DNA of 64,000 nt from JANMOK01 sp031415055 (lineage in GTDB: Bacteria; Pseudomonadota; Alphaproteobacteria; Rhodobacterales; Rhodobacteraceae), in contig JANOQZ010000042.1 of assembly GCA_031415055.1 (NCBI GenBank), forward strand, positions 1 to 64,000. Direction: 5' to 3'. The translations under genes were made by a program, and so were the position numbers. Shown here piece after piece: positions 26,459 to 35,592 of the stretch. Below the pieces are notes generated by a model, which was not told the DNA's origin, did not search any database, and worked only from the letters and a program-made list of their open reading frames with translations. Every line of letters starts with the position of its first letter. Within the stretch, counting starts at the first letter, position 1.

Positions 26459-27067
26459 ATGTTTTACCGACCCGGAATCGACCCGCATGGTCTTGCGCAT
26501 AACCCCTACAAGGCGATTGTCAGTCCGCGCCCGATTGCGTGGATTTCCAGCAAAGGTAAAAATGGGCACGTGAACTTAGCCCCGTATTCCTATTTCAACA
26601 TCGTGTCGGAAAACCCGATCATGGTTGTGTTCGGCTCATCCGGCGGCAAACCCGACCGTGAGAATGGCAAAGACACCCTATCCAACATCCGCGAAACCGG
26701 TGAATTCGTGGTCAATATCGTCTCTTACGCGCTGCGCGACGCCATGAACAAAACCTCGGGCCATTGGAGCGCGGAAACCGATGAATTCGCTATCGCCGGG
26801 CTGGAAAAGGCTGCCAGCCGCATGGTCGATGTGCCACGCGTCGCCCGCTCGCCCGCGGCGTTGGAATGCCGCTTGTGGAAAATCATCGACCTGCCGGGCG
26901 ACCACGAATCGCTGGTCATCGCCCAGGTCGAAGGCATCCACATCGACGACGCGTTTATTCGCGACGGCAAACTGGATGTTACCCTGTATCAACCGCTCGC
27001 CAGACTTGGCTATCACGATTATTCTGCGGTCGAAAATATCTTTGAACTGACTCGCCCCGGAAACTGA
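26459..27067 (+). CDS. Flavin reductase family protein (FMN-binding split barrel)
   Basis: The protein has 202 residues. NPYKAIVSPRPIAWISSKGK followed by NLAPYSYFNIVSENPIMVVF is the FMN-binding signature of the flavin reductase-like split-barrel family. It probably binds FMN and reduces flavin or acts as a small oxidoreductase; the partner enzyme is not visible. It is followed 11 bases later by a VOC protein on the same strand, probably co-transcribed. Confidence 0.9.
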   Translation: MFYRPGIDPHGLAHNPYKAIVSPRPIAWISSKGKNGHVNLAPYSYFNIVSENPIMVVFGSSGGKPDRENGKDTLSNIRETGEFVVNIVSYALRDAMNKTSGHWSAETDEFAIAGLEKAASRMVDVPRVARSPAALECRLWKIIDLPGDHESLVIAQVEGIHIDDAFIRDGKLDVTLYQPLARLGYHDYSAVENIFELTRPGN

Positions 27068-27078
27068 AAGGAACCGAA

Positions 27079-27474
27079 ATGGCCCGCCAGATTTTTGTCA
27101 ATCTTCCCGTCAGCGACCTGCCGCGCAGCATGGCGTTTTGGCGGGCGCTGGGGTTTGACTTCAACTTGGATTATACTGATGAAACCGCCGCCTGTCTGGT
27201 GATTTCCGACACGATTTTCGCCATGCTGATGACGCGGACAAAATTCGGCGATTTCGCCCTCAAACCGGTGGCTGATGCGCATCTATCCAGCGAAGTGATC
27301 CTCGCCTTTTCCGTCGAAACCCGCGCCGATGTCGACCGAATCGCCGATGCGGCGCGGGGCAATGGCGGCAAAAACCCGCGTGAGGCGCAAGACCACGGTT
27401 TCATGTACTACCGCCCGATCGAAGACCCCGACGGCCATATCTGGGAAGTAACGTGTTTTCCGGAACAAAACTAG
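27079..27474 (+). CDS. VOC/glyoxalase-fold protein
   Basis: The protein has 131 residues and two beta-alpha-beta-beta-beta units typical of the vicinal oxygen chelate fold. It opens RQIFVNLPVSDLPRSMAFWR and ends DPDGHIWEVTCF, where the Glu is the usual last metal ligand. It may be an extradiol dioxygenase, glyoxalase or fosfomycin-type enzyme; the sequence does not decide. GAAAGGA lies just before the ATG. Confidence 0.88.
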   Translation: MARQIFVNLPVSDLPRSMAFWRALGFDFNLDYTDETAACLVISDTIFAMLMTRTKFGDFALKPVADAHLSSEVILAFSVETRADVDRIADAARGNGGKNPREAQDHGFMYYRPIEDPDGHIWEVTCFPEQN

Positions 27475-27487
27475 AAAAGATAGCAGC

Positions 27488-28489
27488 ATGAGCGAAATAG
27501 AAAATACGGTCGAAGTCGCCAAACTGATGTCGCTTTTCTTCCCTTACGCGATCGAAAGACTTCAGGAAGCAAGGGAACAAAAGACTAAATTGGCCCATTA
27601 CACAAGTGCCGAAGCCGCAGTCAAGATACTTAGGTCGAACGAGATTTGGCTCCGAAACGCTAGAATAATGAATGATTTTTCTGAAATTGAACATGGAAAC
27701 CAATGCTTGCTTTCAGCATGGCATAGCGCCGAAAGCGGTGCCAAACTTAAGTTTTTGCTCGACGATATCGAGCGCGGGTTAGCTGCAAAAATTGGAAATC
27801 TGTTGGATGAAGGTGATCAAGAACGCAAATTTGAAACATATATTTTTTCGTTAAGTGAGCATGATGATAGTGACGGCTATGGCCGATTATCAATGTGGCG
27901 CGCATATGGTGGAGCATCAAATGTTGCGATGATTTTTAAAGGACTTGAGGAAGACCGCAACTGGAAGCCCAAGATGATTTCCTTAAGCCCTGTTTTGTAC
28001 GCCGACAAAGAAAGTTTTTACAAGCAATTTACAAATTTTGTTAGTGGGTTGGAAAAAGAAACTGAATTCTTGAAACGCGTTTCAAATGCGAACCAAGAAT
28101 TGATTCCTGCAATTATCTTGAGCGCTTTCACACACGCGATAAATTGCACAAAGCATCCTTCTTTTTCCGAAGAACGTGAGTGGCGTCTTCTGTACTCTAA
28201 GCAGATTGACGTCTTTGGATTGGACGACCGCGCATCAGACTTGATAGTCAAAAAGTCGATTGAGATTATTGACGGAATTCCGCAAAATATCGCGAAACTC
28301 CAACTCGTGGATGTCCCTGCAATTGATTTTGTTGACAACACGCTTCCGAACCTTTTGGAAAGAATAATACTTGGTCCAAACGCAAATCCGTGGATTTTAT
28401 TCGATGGAATTTACTCGGAAATGACGGCGGCAAGTGTCGACATTCGAAAGGTTCCTTTGAAGATTTCGAACATACCGCTTCGTCGATGA
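27488..28489 (+). CDS. DUF2971-like protein on AT-rich DNA
   Basis: The protein has 333 residues. LAHYTSAEAAVKILRSNEIW followed by LRNARIMNDFSEIEHG is the signature of DUF2971. Later come MWRAYGGASNVAMIF and FSEEREWRLLY, also typical. Codon use is markedly AT-rich against its neighbours, which points to recent transfer. It stands alone, 13 bases after the VOC gene and 94 before mtnP, and no partner or mobility gene is visible. DUF2971 proteins are often found as accessory genes; the function is unknown. Confidence 0.8.
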   Translation: MSEIENTVEVAKLMSLFFPYAIERLQEAREQKTKLAHYTSAEAAVKILRSNEIWLRNARIMNDFSEIEHGNQCLLSAWHSAESGAKLKFLLDDIERGLAAKIGNLLDEGDQERKFETYIFSLSEHDDSDGYGRLSMWRAYGGASNVAMIFKGLEEDRNWKPKMISLSPVLYADKESFYKQFTNFVSGLEKETEFLKRVSNANQELIPAIILSAFTHAINCTKHPSFSEEREWRLLYSKQIDVFGLDDRASDLIVKKSIEIIDGIPQNIAKLQLVDVPAIDFVDNTLPNLLERIILGPNANPWILFDGIYSEMTAASVDIRKVPLKISNIPLRR

Positions 28490-28583
28490 CTCGAAATATT
28501 CAAATTAACGGTCCGGTCGCAGTTGTGGTTTTGGTGTGTTGTAAAGTTAAGGTATTTGCCCTCAAAGATTGGTTGTGTCCACA

Positions 28584-29447
28584 ATGAAAACCCACCTTGC
28601 CATCATCGGCGGCTCTGGCATTTACGAGATCGACGGTCTCGAAAACCCGGCATGGCAAACTATCTCTTCGCCTTGGGGCACCCCCTCCGATGCCATCCTG
28701 ACCGGCACCCTCAACGGCATCCCAATGGCCTTCCTGCCCCGCCACGGTCGCGGCCACATCCAAAGCCCAAGTTCCATCAACTACCGCGCCAATATCGATG
28801 CGTTAAAGCGGCTGGGGGTGACCGATGTGATCTCGGTTTCCGCTTGCGGTTCGTTCCGCGACGAACTGGCCCCGGGCGACTTCGTCATCGTCGACCAGTT
28901 CGTCGACCGCACTTTCGCCCGCGAAAAATCCTTCTTCGGCCCCGGCTGCGTCGCCCATGTCAGCATGGCGCATCCGGTATGCGCCCGGCTGGGCGATGCA
29001 ATGGAAGCCTCCGCAGATGGCATCAAAACCCATCGCGGCGGCACCTATCTGGCGATGGAGGGGCCGCAATTCTCGACCGTCGCCGAAAGCCACCTGTACC
29101 GCGACGACTGGAATTGCGGCGTGATCGGCATGACCAACATGCCCGAAGCCAAACTAGCCCGTGAAGCCGAGTTGTGCTACGCATCCCTCGCCATGATCAC
29201 CGATTACGATAGCTGGCACCCGGACCACGGCACCGTCGATATTTCGCAAATCATCGCAGTCCTGACCGCCAATTCTGCCAAGGCAAAGACGTTGGTGAGC
29301 AGATTGCCCACCCTGCTTGCTGCCACCCGCAACCCATGTCCTTGCGGCTGCGACCGGGCGCTGGACCACGCCATAATGACCGCCCCCGAAAAACGCGACC
29401 CCGCCCTGATGGCCAAACTCGATGCCGTGGCTGGACGAGTGCTTTAG
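28584..29447 (+). CDS. mtnP: S-methyl-5'-thioadenosine phosphorylase
   Basis: The enzyme splits 5'-methylthioadenosine to adenine and methylthioribose-1-phosphate in methionine salvage. The 287-residue protein starts MKTHLAIIGGSGIYEIDGLE. The substrate-binding parts include LPRHGRGHIQSPSSINYRAN, TYLAMEGPQFSTVAES and GMTNMPEAKLAREAELCY. The start at 28584 matches the family; a TTG five codons earlier is unlikely. The adenine released could be recycled by apt (31338). The gene overlaps the CPBP gene stop by 4 bases in convergent orientation. Confidence 0.95.
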   Translation: MKTHLAIIGGSGIYEIDGLENPAWQTISSPWGTPSDAILTGTLNGIPMAFLPRHGRGHIQSPSSINYRANIDALKRLGVTDVISVSACGSFRDELAPGDFVIVDQFVDRTFAREKSFFGPGCVAHVSMAHPVCARLGDAMEASADGIKTHRGGTYLAMEGPQFSTVAESHLYRDDWNCGVIGMTNMPEAKLAREAELCYASLAMITDYDSWHPDHGTVDISQIIAVLTANSAKAKTLVSRLPTLLAATRNPCPCGCDRALDHAIMTAPEKRDPALMAKLDAVAGRVL

Positions 29448-30211
29448 TCGATGGTTTCCGTTCGCCCCAGCGAAGGCCCGAACCGCCACCACAACAGCAC
29501 GGCCCAGACTATGTAGAAAGCCGTCACAAAATAAATCCAAACATCCCGGTCAACTTGCGCAAATTTTAGGCCGAAATACTCGCCACCAAAATAGTTCTGC
29601 ACAAAATGCAACACCACCAGCGGCCAAACGCTGCGGCCCGTGACATAGAGCCAAGCATAAACCACCGAAACCGCTGGCAATGCGAGGGCAATGATCATTG
29701 GAATATATCCACCCAGCAACAACGGCGCATGCCAGATCGCAACCCCAAGCCCGACCCAAAGCGATGCCGCTAGGGGCGACAATTGTTTTTGCAACTCGTG
29801 CTGGCCATAACCACGAAACGACACTTCTTCCGGCAATGGGCCCAAGATCAGCATGATTGGCACAAGGATCAAAAATTCCGCCGCACCGCGCGGTGGCAGT
29901 GGACCAGCCGGCGTGCCAAGGGCAATCGCCAGCCAGATCGACGCGATGATGATGGCAAGCGGAACAAAAAACGCTACAGCATAAAGCCAAACCGGTGCGC
30001 GAAACCGCAAGAGACGCCGCCACCAATTCTTTAGGCCGGCGCGCCCGTCAAAATACCAAATGACTGCGATTGCCGCCAGCAACGGTCCAAGCGGATTCAT
30101 CGGCACCGGCCAAGCATTCGATGGCCACAGCCAATTGCCGAAATTGCCGAACCACGACAATGCGCAGGCCAAGAGGAAGAATATGATAATCCGGTTTGTG
30201 GTCGCGGACAT
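29444..30211 (-). CDS. CPBP-family intramembrane metalloprotease (type II CAAX prenyl endopeptidase-like)
   Basis: The protein has about eight membrane helices and 255 residues from the ATG at 30211. The catalytic CPBP motifs are visible: EEVSFRGYG (EE-x3-R), then VAIWHAPLLLGG (His), then VLHFVQN (H-x3-N). It may be a membrane protease or act in bacteriocin-type self-protection; the substrate is unknown. A longer start at 30244 is possible, but MSATTNRIIIFFLLACALSW gives a natural first helix. It stands between mtnP and the nadR-like gene. Confidence 0.85.
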   Translation of the reverse strand: MSATTNRIIIFFLLACALSWFGNFGNWLWPSNAWPVPMNPLGPLLAAIAVIWYFDGRAGLKNWWRRLLRFRAPVWLYAVAFFVPLAIIIASIWLAIALGTPAGPLPPRGAAEFLILVPIMLILGPLPEEVSFRGYGQHELQKQLSPLAASLWVGLGVAIWHAPLLLGGYIPMIIALALPAVSVVYAWLYVTGRSVWPLVVLHFVQNYFGGEYFGLKFAQVDRDVWIYFVTAFYIVWAVLLWWRFGPSLGRTETID

Positions 30212-30363
30212 GGGCAACCCCTTACTGGCGAGACATCTGGACAATTTCCGTCGCCAGAAGCCGTGTTTTGCGCCTTATACCACTGGCACATTCTGGAAAC
30301 AACGAATTGCCATGGTGCTTTGTGTCACGTTAAAATAAGCCGTAACCGAAGCGGGGCGATGGC

Positions 30364-31341
30364 ATGACAACCGGTGTGATCCTTGGCAGCTTCATGCCGC
30401 CCCACGAAGGCCATGTGGCGCTGATCCAGACGGCCAGCTATCTGGTCGACCGGTTGACGATCATCCTGTCCACCTCCGACCACGACCCGATTGCCCCGCA
30501 AACGCGCAAGGCTTGGATGCAGGACTTGTTCCCCAATTCCCCGGTCATCGTGCAAAACCACGGAACCCGCCTGTTGCCTACCGACAACCCCGACTGGGCG
30601 CGGATCATTCGTGGCTTTCACCCCGAACATATCGACCGAGTGATCGGATCTGAGGCCTATGTCGCCGCGCTGGCGGCAGCCCTTGGCGCGCAACACTTCA
30701 TCCTCGACCCGATGTGGATGGCTTTTCCAGCCAATTCCAGCGATATCCGCCGCTATCCCTTTGGCCATTGGGGCAGCATTCCGGGACTGGTCAGACCCTA
30801 TTTCCAGAAACGGCTGACGATGGTGGGCGGCGAATCGACCGGCAAATCCTACACGGCCAAGTTTCTGGCCGAAAAGTTCGGCGGCCCCTATGTGCCCGAA
30901 TTCGGCCGACCTTACGAAAAATTCCGCACCCCCGGCCCCTATCGACCCGAAGAGCTGCACCTGATCGTCGACGGCCACGAGGCGCATCGCCAAACGCTTT
31001 CGCAAAAAGCCGGACCGATCTTGTTTGAGGATACCGACGCGCTATTGACCGCAGTTTGGGCCGAAATGCTGCTTGACCACGCTATTCCCGATCTGGAAGC
31101 GCGCATTTCCCTGCCCGACCATTACCTGCTGCTGGGCCACGATGTCGCTTGGGAAAACGATCCGATCCGTTATTTCGCCAAGGCAGATCTGCGCAAACGG
31201 TTCTTCGATTTGACATTGGCCAAATTGGAAAAGCACGGTGCAAGTTTCACCTTGGTAAACGGCACCTATGCCGAGCGAGAGGAAAAGGCGATTGAAGTGG
31301 TCAAAACCATGCTTGAAAAAGCGAAAGTGGGTATGAAATGA
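30364..31341 (+). CDS. NadR-like NMN adenylyltransferase / nicotinamide riboside kinase
   Basis: The protein has 325 residues and two domains. The N-terminal part (1-155) is a nucleotidyltransferase with TGVILGSFMPPHEGHVALIQ, an H-x-G-H equivalent. The C-terminal part is a P-loop kinase with LTMVGGESTGKSYTAKFLAE and VPEFGRPYEKF. This is the NadR architecture without its HTH repressor domain. It should make NAD+ from nicotinamide riboside through NMN. It overlaps apt through ATGA, so the two are translationally coupled. Confidence 0.88.
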   Translation: MTTGVILGSFMPPHEGHVALIQTASYLVDRLTIILSTSDHDPIAPQTRKAWMQDLFPNSPVIVQNHGTRLLPTDNPDWARIIRGFHPEHIDRVIGSEAYVAALAAALGAQHFILDPMWMAFPANSSDIRRYPFGHWGSIPGLVRPYFQKRLTMVGGESTGKSYTAKFLAEKFGGPYVPEFGRPYEKFRTPGPYRPEELHLIVDGHEAHRQTLSQKAGPILFEDTDALLTAVWAEMLLDHAIPDLEARISLPDHYLLLGHDVAWENDPIRYFAKADLRKRFFDLTLAKLEKHGASFTLVNGTYAEREEKAIEVVKTMLEKAKVGMK

Positions 31342-31877
31342 ACCGCCGCAAAACCGTCAAAGATTACATCCGCACCATCCCCGACTTTCCCATACCCGGC
31401 ATCCTGTTCCGCGATGTCACCACCCTGTTTGGTGACCCGCGGGGCTTTCGCATCGCCATCGACCAGTTGCTGCATCCCTATGCCGGCGAACGGATCGACA
31501 AGGTGGCAGGGCTGGAAGCACGCGGCTTCATCCTTGGCGGCGCCGTGGCGCACCAATTGTCGGTTGGCTTTGTGCCAATCCGCAAGAAAGGCAAACTACC
31601 GGGCAAAACCTTGGAACAGGCCTATCAGCTTGAATACGGCGAAGCCGTCATGGAAATCCACGACGATGCCATTCAACCGGGTGAGAGGGTGCTTTTGGTA
31701 GATGATTTATTGGCCACCGGCGGCACGGCGGAAGCTGGCATTCGACTGATCGAAAAACTCGGCGGCGTGGTCATCGGCTGCGCGTTTGTCATTGACTTGC
31801 CGGAACTGGGCGGCATGAAAAAGCTGAAGGCGCTTGGGATGGAGGTGCATGTGTTGTGCGAGTTTGAGGGGCATTGA
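31338..31877 (+). CDS. apt: Adenine phosphoribosyltransferase
   Basis: The enzyme salvages adenine to AMP using PRPP. The 179-residue protein has the family start TVKDYIRTIPDFPIPGILFR, EARGFILG, and the PRPP loop VLLVDDLLATGGTAEAGI. It overlaps the nadR-like gene by four bases. With mtnP nearby, the group suggests recycling of adenine and nicotinamide nucleosides. Confidence 0.96.
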   Translation: MNRRKTVKDYIRTIPDFPIPGILFRDVTTLFGDPRGFRIAIDQLLHPYAGERIDKVAGLEARGFILGGAVAHQLSVGFVPIRKKGKLPGKTLEQAYQLEYGEAVMEIHDDAIQPGERVLLVDDLLATGGTAEAGIRLIEKLGGVVIGCAFVIDLPELGGMKKLKALGMEVHVLCEFEGH

Positions 31878-31882
31878 GCATT

Positions 31883-31963
31883 CGTCATTGCGAGCCGCAG
31901 GCGCAGCAATCCACCACCCGAAGTTAAAACTGGATTGCCGCGTCGCTTCGCTCCTCGCAATAA
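31883..31963. repeat. Dispersed inverted repeat of the CGTCATTGCGAG...CAATCCA type
   Basis: The left arm starts CGTCATTGCGAG and ends GCAATCCA (31883-31912). The right arm starts TGGATTGC and ends CTCGCAATAAC (31931-31963). The arms are complementary apart from small gaps around the GC-rich centre. Repeats with these ends are widespread in many bacterial genomes as short palindromic elements; no transposase is encoded. It lies 5 bases after apt. Confidence 0.7.
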
Positions 31964-32090
31964 CAAACCATAGCGCTGCTGTTTTCTTTTTCTCCGTTAA
32001 CCATTCCTCAATTAACTACGATTATCTGTTCCCCAGCCCGGTTTCAGGGCGCTGCTTGCACCTTATCGCAGACGACACGTCTGACCCGAC

Positions 32091-32124
32091 ACGCCCTTCT
32101 GGTGAAACCAGAGGGGCGTTTTGG
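32091..32124 (+). terminator. Strong intrinsic terminator of an unknown transcript
   Basis: ACGCCC-T-TCTGGT pairs with ACCAGA-G-GGGCGT around a GAA loop: 13 pairs including one T-G. The tail is TTTTGGTTTT. It lies 214 bases after apt and points the same way, with trpS on the other strand. It ends either a long apt 3' region or an unannotated small RNA. Confidence 0.75.
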
Positions 32125-32250
32125 TTTTGGGGCACGGACAATGCCCAACCCTCGGCTCATTCGCCTACTGGCAGGGCGCGGAAGGGTGCGATAGGGCAAG
32201 TGCAGTGCCGTCGTGAATAGTCTCGCATTCAGGGGTACAGCTTGCACCCC

Positions 32251-33276
32251 TCACCGACTGCTCACCATCCCGACAATATCAAACACTTGGCGCAAAATCG
32301 GCTCGGCAATTTCCGCAGCGCGACCAGCCCCTACCCCCAATATCCGATCAATCTCGCCCACATCGCCCATCAACTCACCCATCTTGCGCGAAATCGGCTC
32401 CAGCTTTGCCACCGCCAAATCGGCCAGCAGCGGCTTGAAGGTGCCAAATTGCGCCCCGGCGTGTTCTGCAATCACCGCATCGGGCGTAATATCGGCCAAA
32501 GCCGCGTAAATGTTCACCAAATTCCGCGCCTCCGGTCGCCCGTCCAGACTCTTCAACGTCTCGGGCAGTGGCTCGGTATCGGTTTTGGCCTTGCGAATCT
32601 TCTTGGCAATATCTTCGGCCGAATCCGTCAGGTTGATCCGGCTCAAGTCGGATGGGTCAGACTTCGACATCTTTTTAGTCCCATCGCGCAGGCTCATCAC
32701 CCGCGCGGCGGCGCCTTCGATGATCGGTTCTGGCAGCGGAAAAAAACCCGGCACGACGAAATCATTGTTGAACTTGGCGGCAATATCACGGGTCAATTCG
32801 ACGTGCTGCTTTTGATCGTCACCGACCGGCACATGGGTGGCGTGATACAGTAAAATATCTGCCGCCATCAGCGCCGGATAGGCATACAGACCCAGCGAGG
32901 CGGCCTCAGCATTTTTACCCGCCTTGTCCTTGAACTGGGTCATCCGGTTCATCCAGCCTAGCCGTGCCACACAATTGAACACCCAAGCCAATTGCGCATG
33001 GGCGGGCACCTGGCTTTGGTTGAACAGGATCGATTTCGCCGGATCAATCCCCGCCGCCAAATACCCCGCCGCCAGCTCACGCGTCGCATGGCGTAGCTTG
33101 GTCGGGTCTTGCCAAGCGGTGATCGCGTGCAGATCGACGATGCAATAGATCGTCTCAAAATCGGCCTCCTGCATGGTTACGAACCGCTTGATTGCGCCCA
33201 AATAGTTGCCAATTGTCAGCCCGCCCGAAGGCTGGATGCCTGAAAACACGCGTTTTTTGTGGGCCGTTTCGGCCAT
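32251..33276 (-). CDS. trpS: Tryptophan--tRNA ligase
   Basis: This class I synthetase charges tRNA-Trp. The 341-residue protein has the HIGH region as FSGIQPSGGLTIGNYLGAIK and the KMSKS loop as DGTKKMSKSDPSD. Length and start (MAETAHKKRVFSG) fit the family. It diverges from the rhomboid-like gene at 33359. Confidence 0.96.
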   Translation of the reverse strand: MAETAHKKRVFSGIQPSGGLTIGNYLGAIKRFVTMQEADFETIYCIVDLHAITAWQDPTKLRHATRELAAGYLAAGIDPAKSILFNQSQVPAHAQLAWVFNCVARLGWMNRMTQFKDKAGKNAEAASLGLYAYPALMAADILLYHATHVPVGDDQKQHVELTRDIAAKFNNDFVVPGFFPLPEPIIEGAAARVMSLRDGTKKMSKSDPSDLSRINLTDSAEDIAKKIRKAKTDTEPLPETLKSLDGRPEARNLVNIYAALADITPDAVIAEHAGAQFGTFKPLLADLAVAKLEPISRKMGELMGDVGEIDRILGVGAGRAAEIAEPILRQVFDIVGMVSSR

Positions 33277-33358
33277 AGCATTGCACCCTTCGATCAGCTA
33301 AAGAACGCCAGCCTTATCGCCGCGCAATCGCGGTGCGTCAACAGGAGCAGCCTCGCGC

Positions 33359-34054
33359 ATGTTTAGCGAGAATATGAACGTCTCACCGGTCAACCCGATT
33401 CCGCCCATCGTCGTTGTCGTCACCCTATTGGTCATTGCGCCGGAACTGGTTTTGCAGGCCGCCGAACACGGTTGGGTTGGCGGACCTACGGCAATAGGTT
33501 GGCGCAACATCCTGATCGAACGATACGGTTTTTTCGACCAACTTTTTGAACATGCGCGCCAAACCCGACAAGTGTCGCCAAGCGATATGCTGCGGTTGGT
33601 CAGTTATTCCTTTGTTCACTTCTCGATTATGCACGCGCTGTTTGCGGCCATCATGATTCTCGCCATAGGCAAACGGGTGGCCGAAGAGTTTTCCGCTTTC
33701 AGCGTGCTGTTGATTCTCATTATTGCCTGTGTGATTGGCCCAATAGCCTATGGGCTGTTTTCTGCTTTCACCTACCCCTTGGTTGGCGCATATCCAGCTC
33801 TTTACGGACTGCTCGGTGCCTATACTTGGATACTTTGGCTGTCGCTTGATGGCAAAGGCCGTGCCCGTTGGGCCGCGTTCCGGCTCATCGGTTTTCTCAT
33901 GCTGCTTCAGTTGCTTTATCTGCTTCTCGCCGGGGGCAACAACGATTGGATCGCAAACCTTGCAGGCTTTGCCCTAGGCTTTGGATTGTCGTTCGTTTTA
34001 GCCCCCGATGCCCGACCGCGATTGCAAAAATGGCTAGCGGCGATACGCGGTTAG
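33359..34054 (+). CDS. Rhomboid-like membrane protein without catalytic residues
   Basis: The protein has 231 residues and about six helices, arranged as in rhomboids. The helix that carries the serine in active enzymes reads VGAYPALYGLLGAY, against VGASGAIAGVLGGY in the intact rhomboid at 6124, so the Ser position is Tyr145. The His helix reads IANLAGFALG against WAHAGGFVIG, so His is Asn200. Both catalytic positions are therefore lost. It may act like other pseudo-rhomboids in binding membrane proteins. GGAG lies 11 bases before the ATG; an ATG at 33374 is also possible. Confidence 0.8.
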   Translation: MFSENMNVSPVNPIPPIVVVVTLLVIAPELVLQAAEHGWVGGPTAIGWRNILIERYGFFDQLFEHARQTRQVSPSDMLRLVSYSFVHFSIMHALFAAIMILAIGKRVAEEFSAFSVLLILIIACVIGPIAYGLFSAFTYPLVGAYPALYGLLGAYTWILWLSLDGKGRARWAAFRLIGFLMLLQLLYLLLAGGNNDWIANLAGFALGFGLSFVLAPDARPRLQKWLAAIRG

Positions 34055-35592
34055 CCGCGTTTCAGCACTGTGCGGAAATCGCCCAAAGTGATCGCCTTCA
34101 ACCCCAAACACGCCACACCGTAGGTTGCCGCGCCCGCAATAACCAACGCCGCCAAAGCGGCATAGCGCAGGCCGGGGGTGCGAAATGCATCCCAGAACAG
34201 CCAACCCAATAGCACCAAAACCGCTGCCATTGCCAACGAGGCCACCACGATGCGCACACCGCGATGCCGCAAACGCCCATCAATCCGCGCAGCTTCACCC
34301 ATTGACCAAGTGCCGCGCCACAGTAACCAGACCATTGCCCAACCCGCAAGCGTGGTGCCGATGGCAGGCGCGACAAATCCCAGCCACGGGGCCAAACCAA
34401 CGGCGATCACCGCGTTTATCACCAGTGAAACCAAGGCAAAGCGAAACGGTGATCGCGTATCTTCGCGGGCGAAATACAGCGGTGACAAAACCTTTTGCAG
34501 CACAAACGCCGGTAATCCAGCCCCATATATCGCCACCGCAAGGGCAGTGTTCCAGCTATCCTGCTCTCCAAAGGCACCGCGCTCAAACAACACAGTGACC
34601 AGTGGCAACGGTATCACCATCAATGCCAAAGCCGCCGGAACCGACAATAACAAGGTAAATTCCGCCCCGCGATTATAGGCGTTTCGACTTCCCTCAATAT
34701 CCCCAGCACCCAACCGGCGCGACAGATCAGGCAGCAGAACCACGCCAATGGCAATACCGACCACGCCCAACGGCAATTGATACAGCCGGTCAGCATAACT
34801 CAACCAAGCAATCGCCCCGTCATAGAAACTGGCAACTTGCCGCCCAACAAGGAGGTTGACCTGCACCACCCCCCCAGCCAAAGCTGCGGGTGCCGCTATG
34901 ATCGCCAGCCGCCGAAGCTCCGGCGAAATGCGCGGTCGCACCGGGCGCAAAGTCATCCCAGCCCGTGCCGCCGCAAACCAGATCATCACCAACTGTGCTA
35001 ATCCGGCCACCGAAACGGCCCAGACCAACGTCTTGCCGATATCAAACCCCAGCCAATGCGCCCCGGCCATCGCCGCAATCAGGATCACGTTCAGCAGCAC
35101 GGGCGCCGCAGCCGCGACGGCAAACCGACCCAGTGCATTTAAAATTCCACTCAGCAAGGCGGCAATCGAAATGAACAACAAATAAGGGAAGGTCACCCGG
35201 GCAAAATGCACCGTCATATCGAACCGTTCATCACCGGCGAAACCACTGGCCAGCGCCAAAACGACCCACGGCATGAACACTTGCGCCAGCAGGGTAATCG
35301 CAATCAGGATCGTCGCCAAAGCTGACAGAGCTTCCTCGCCAAACGCTTTTGGATCGTCGCCGGATTGCAGCTTTTTGGCGAACATCGGCACAAAAGCCAT
35401 ATTAAACGCGCCTTCGGCAAAGAACCGGCGAAACATATTGGGCAGGCTGAAAGCCACCAAAAACGCCTCGGCCACCGGTCCTGTCCCCAGAAACGCCGCG
35501 ATCATGATGTCGCGCACAAACCCAAGTAAGCGGCTGGCCAAAGTCCAGCCACCGACTGTCAGAAATGCCGGGATCAGACGAATGCCGCTCAT
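34051..35592 (-). CDS. murJ: Lipid II flippase MurJ
   Basis: MurJ moves lipid II across the inner membrane for peptidoglycan synthesis. The 513-residue protein has about 14 helices and the family N-terminus with GGWTLASRLLGFVRDIMIAA followed by PNMFRRFFAEGAFNMAFVP. Length and motifs are standard. The start overlaps the glnD stop by four bases, and the gene converges with the rhomboid-like gene. Confidence 0.95.
   Translation of the reverse strand: MSGIRLIPAFLTVGGWTLASRLLGFVRDIMIAAFLGTGPVAEAFLVAFSLPNMFRRFFAEGAFNMAFVPMFAKKLQSGDDPKAFGEEALSALATILIAITLLAQVFMPWVVLALASGFAGDERFDMTVHFARVTFPYLLFISIAALLSGILNALGRFAVAAAAPVLLNVILIAAMAGAHWLGFDIGKTLVWAVSVAGLAQLVMIWFAAARAGMTLRPVRPRISPELRRLAIIAAPAALAGGVVQVNLLVGRQVASFYDGAIAWLSYADRLYQLPLGVVGIAIGVVLLPDLSRRLGAGDIEGSRNAYNRGAEFTLLLSVPAALALMVIPLPLVTVLFERGAFGEQDSWNTALAVAIYGAGLPAFVLQKVLSPLYFAREDTRSPFRFALVSLVINAVIAVGLAPWLGFVAPAIGTTLAGWAMVWLLWRGTWSMGEAARIDGRLRHRGVRIVVASLAMAAVLVLLGWLFWDAFRTPGLRYAALAALVIAGAATYGVACLGLKAITLGDFRTVLKRG

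Larger units (their letters stand above)
31878..32250. other. Gap of 373 bases between apt and trpS
   Basis: I see no protein gene here. The region holds an inverted repeat (31883-31963) and a strong plus-strand terminator (32091-32124). A weak hairpin directly after the trpS stop (AGGGGT/ACCCCT at 32231-32251) may end the trpS message. The segment 31970-32090 could contain a small RNA that ends at the terminator; no clear promoter can be named. Confidence 0.6.
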
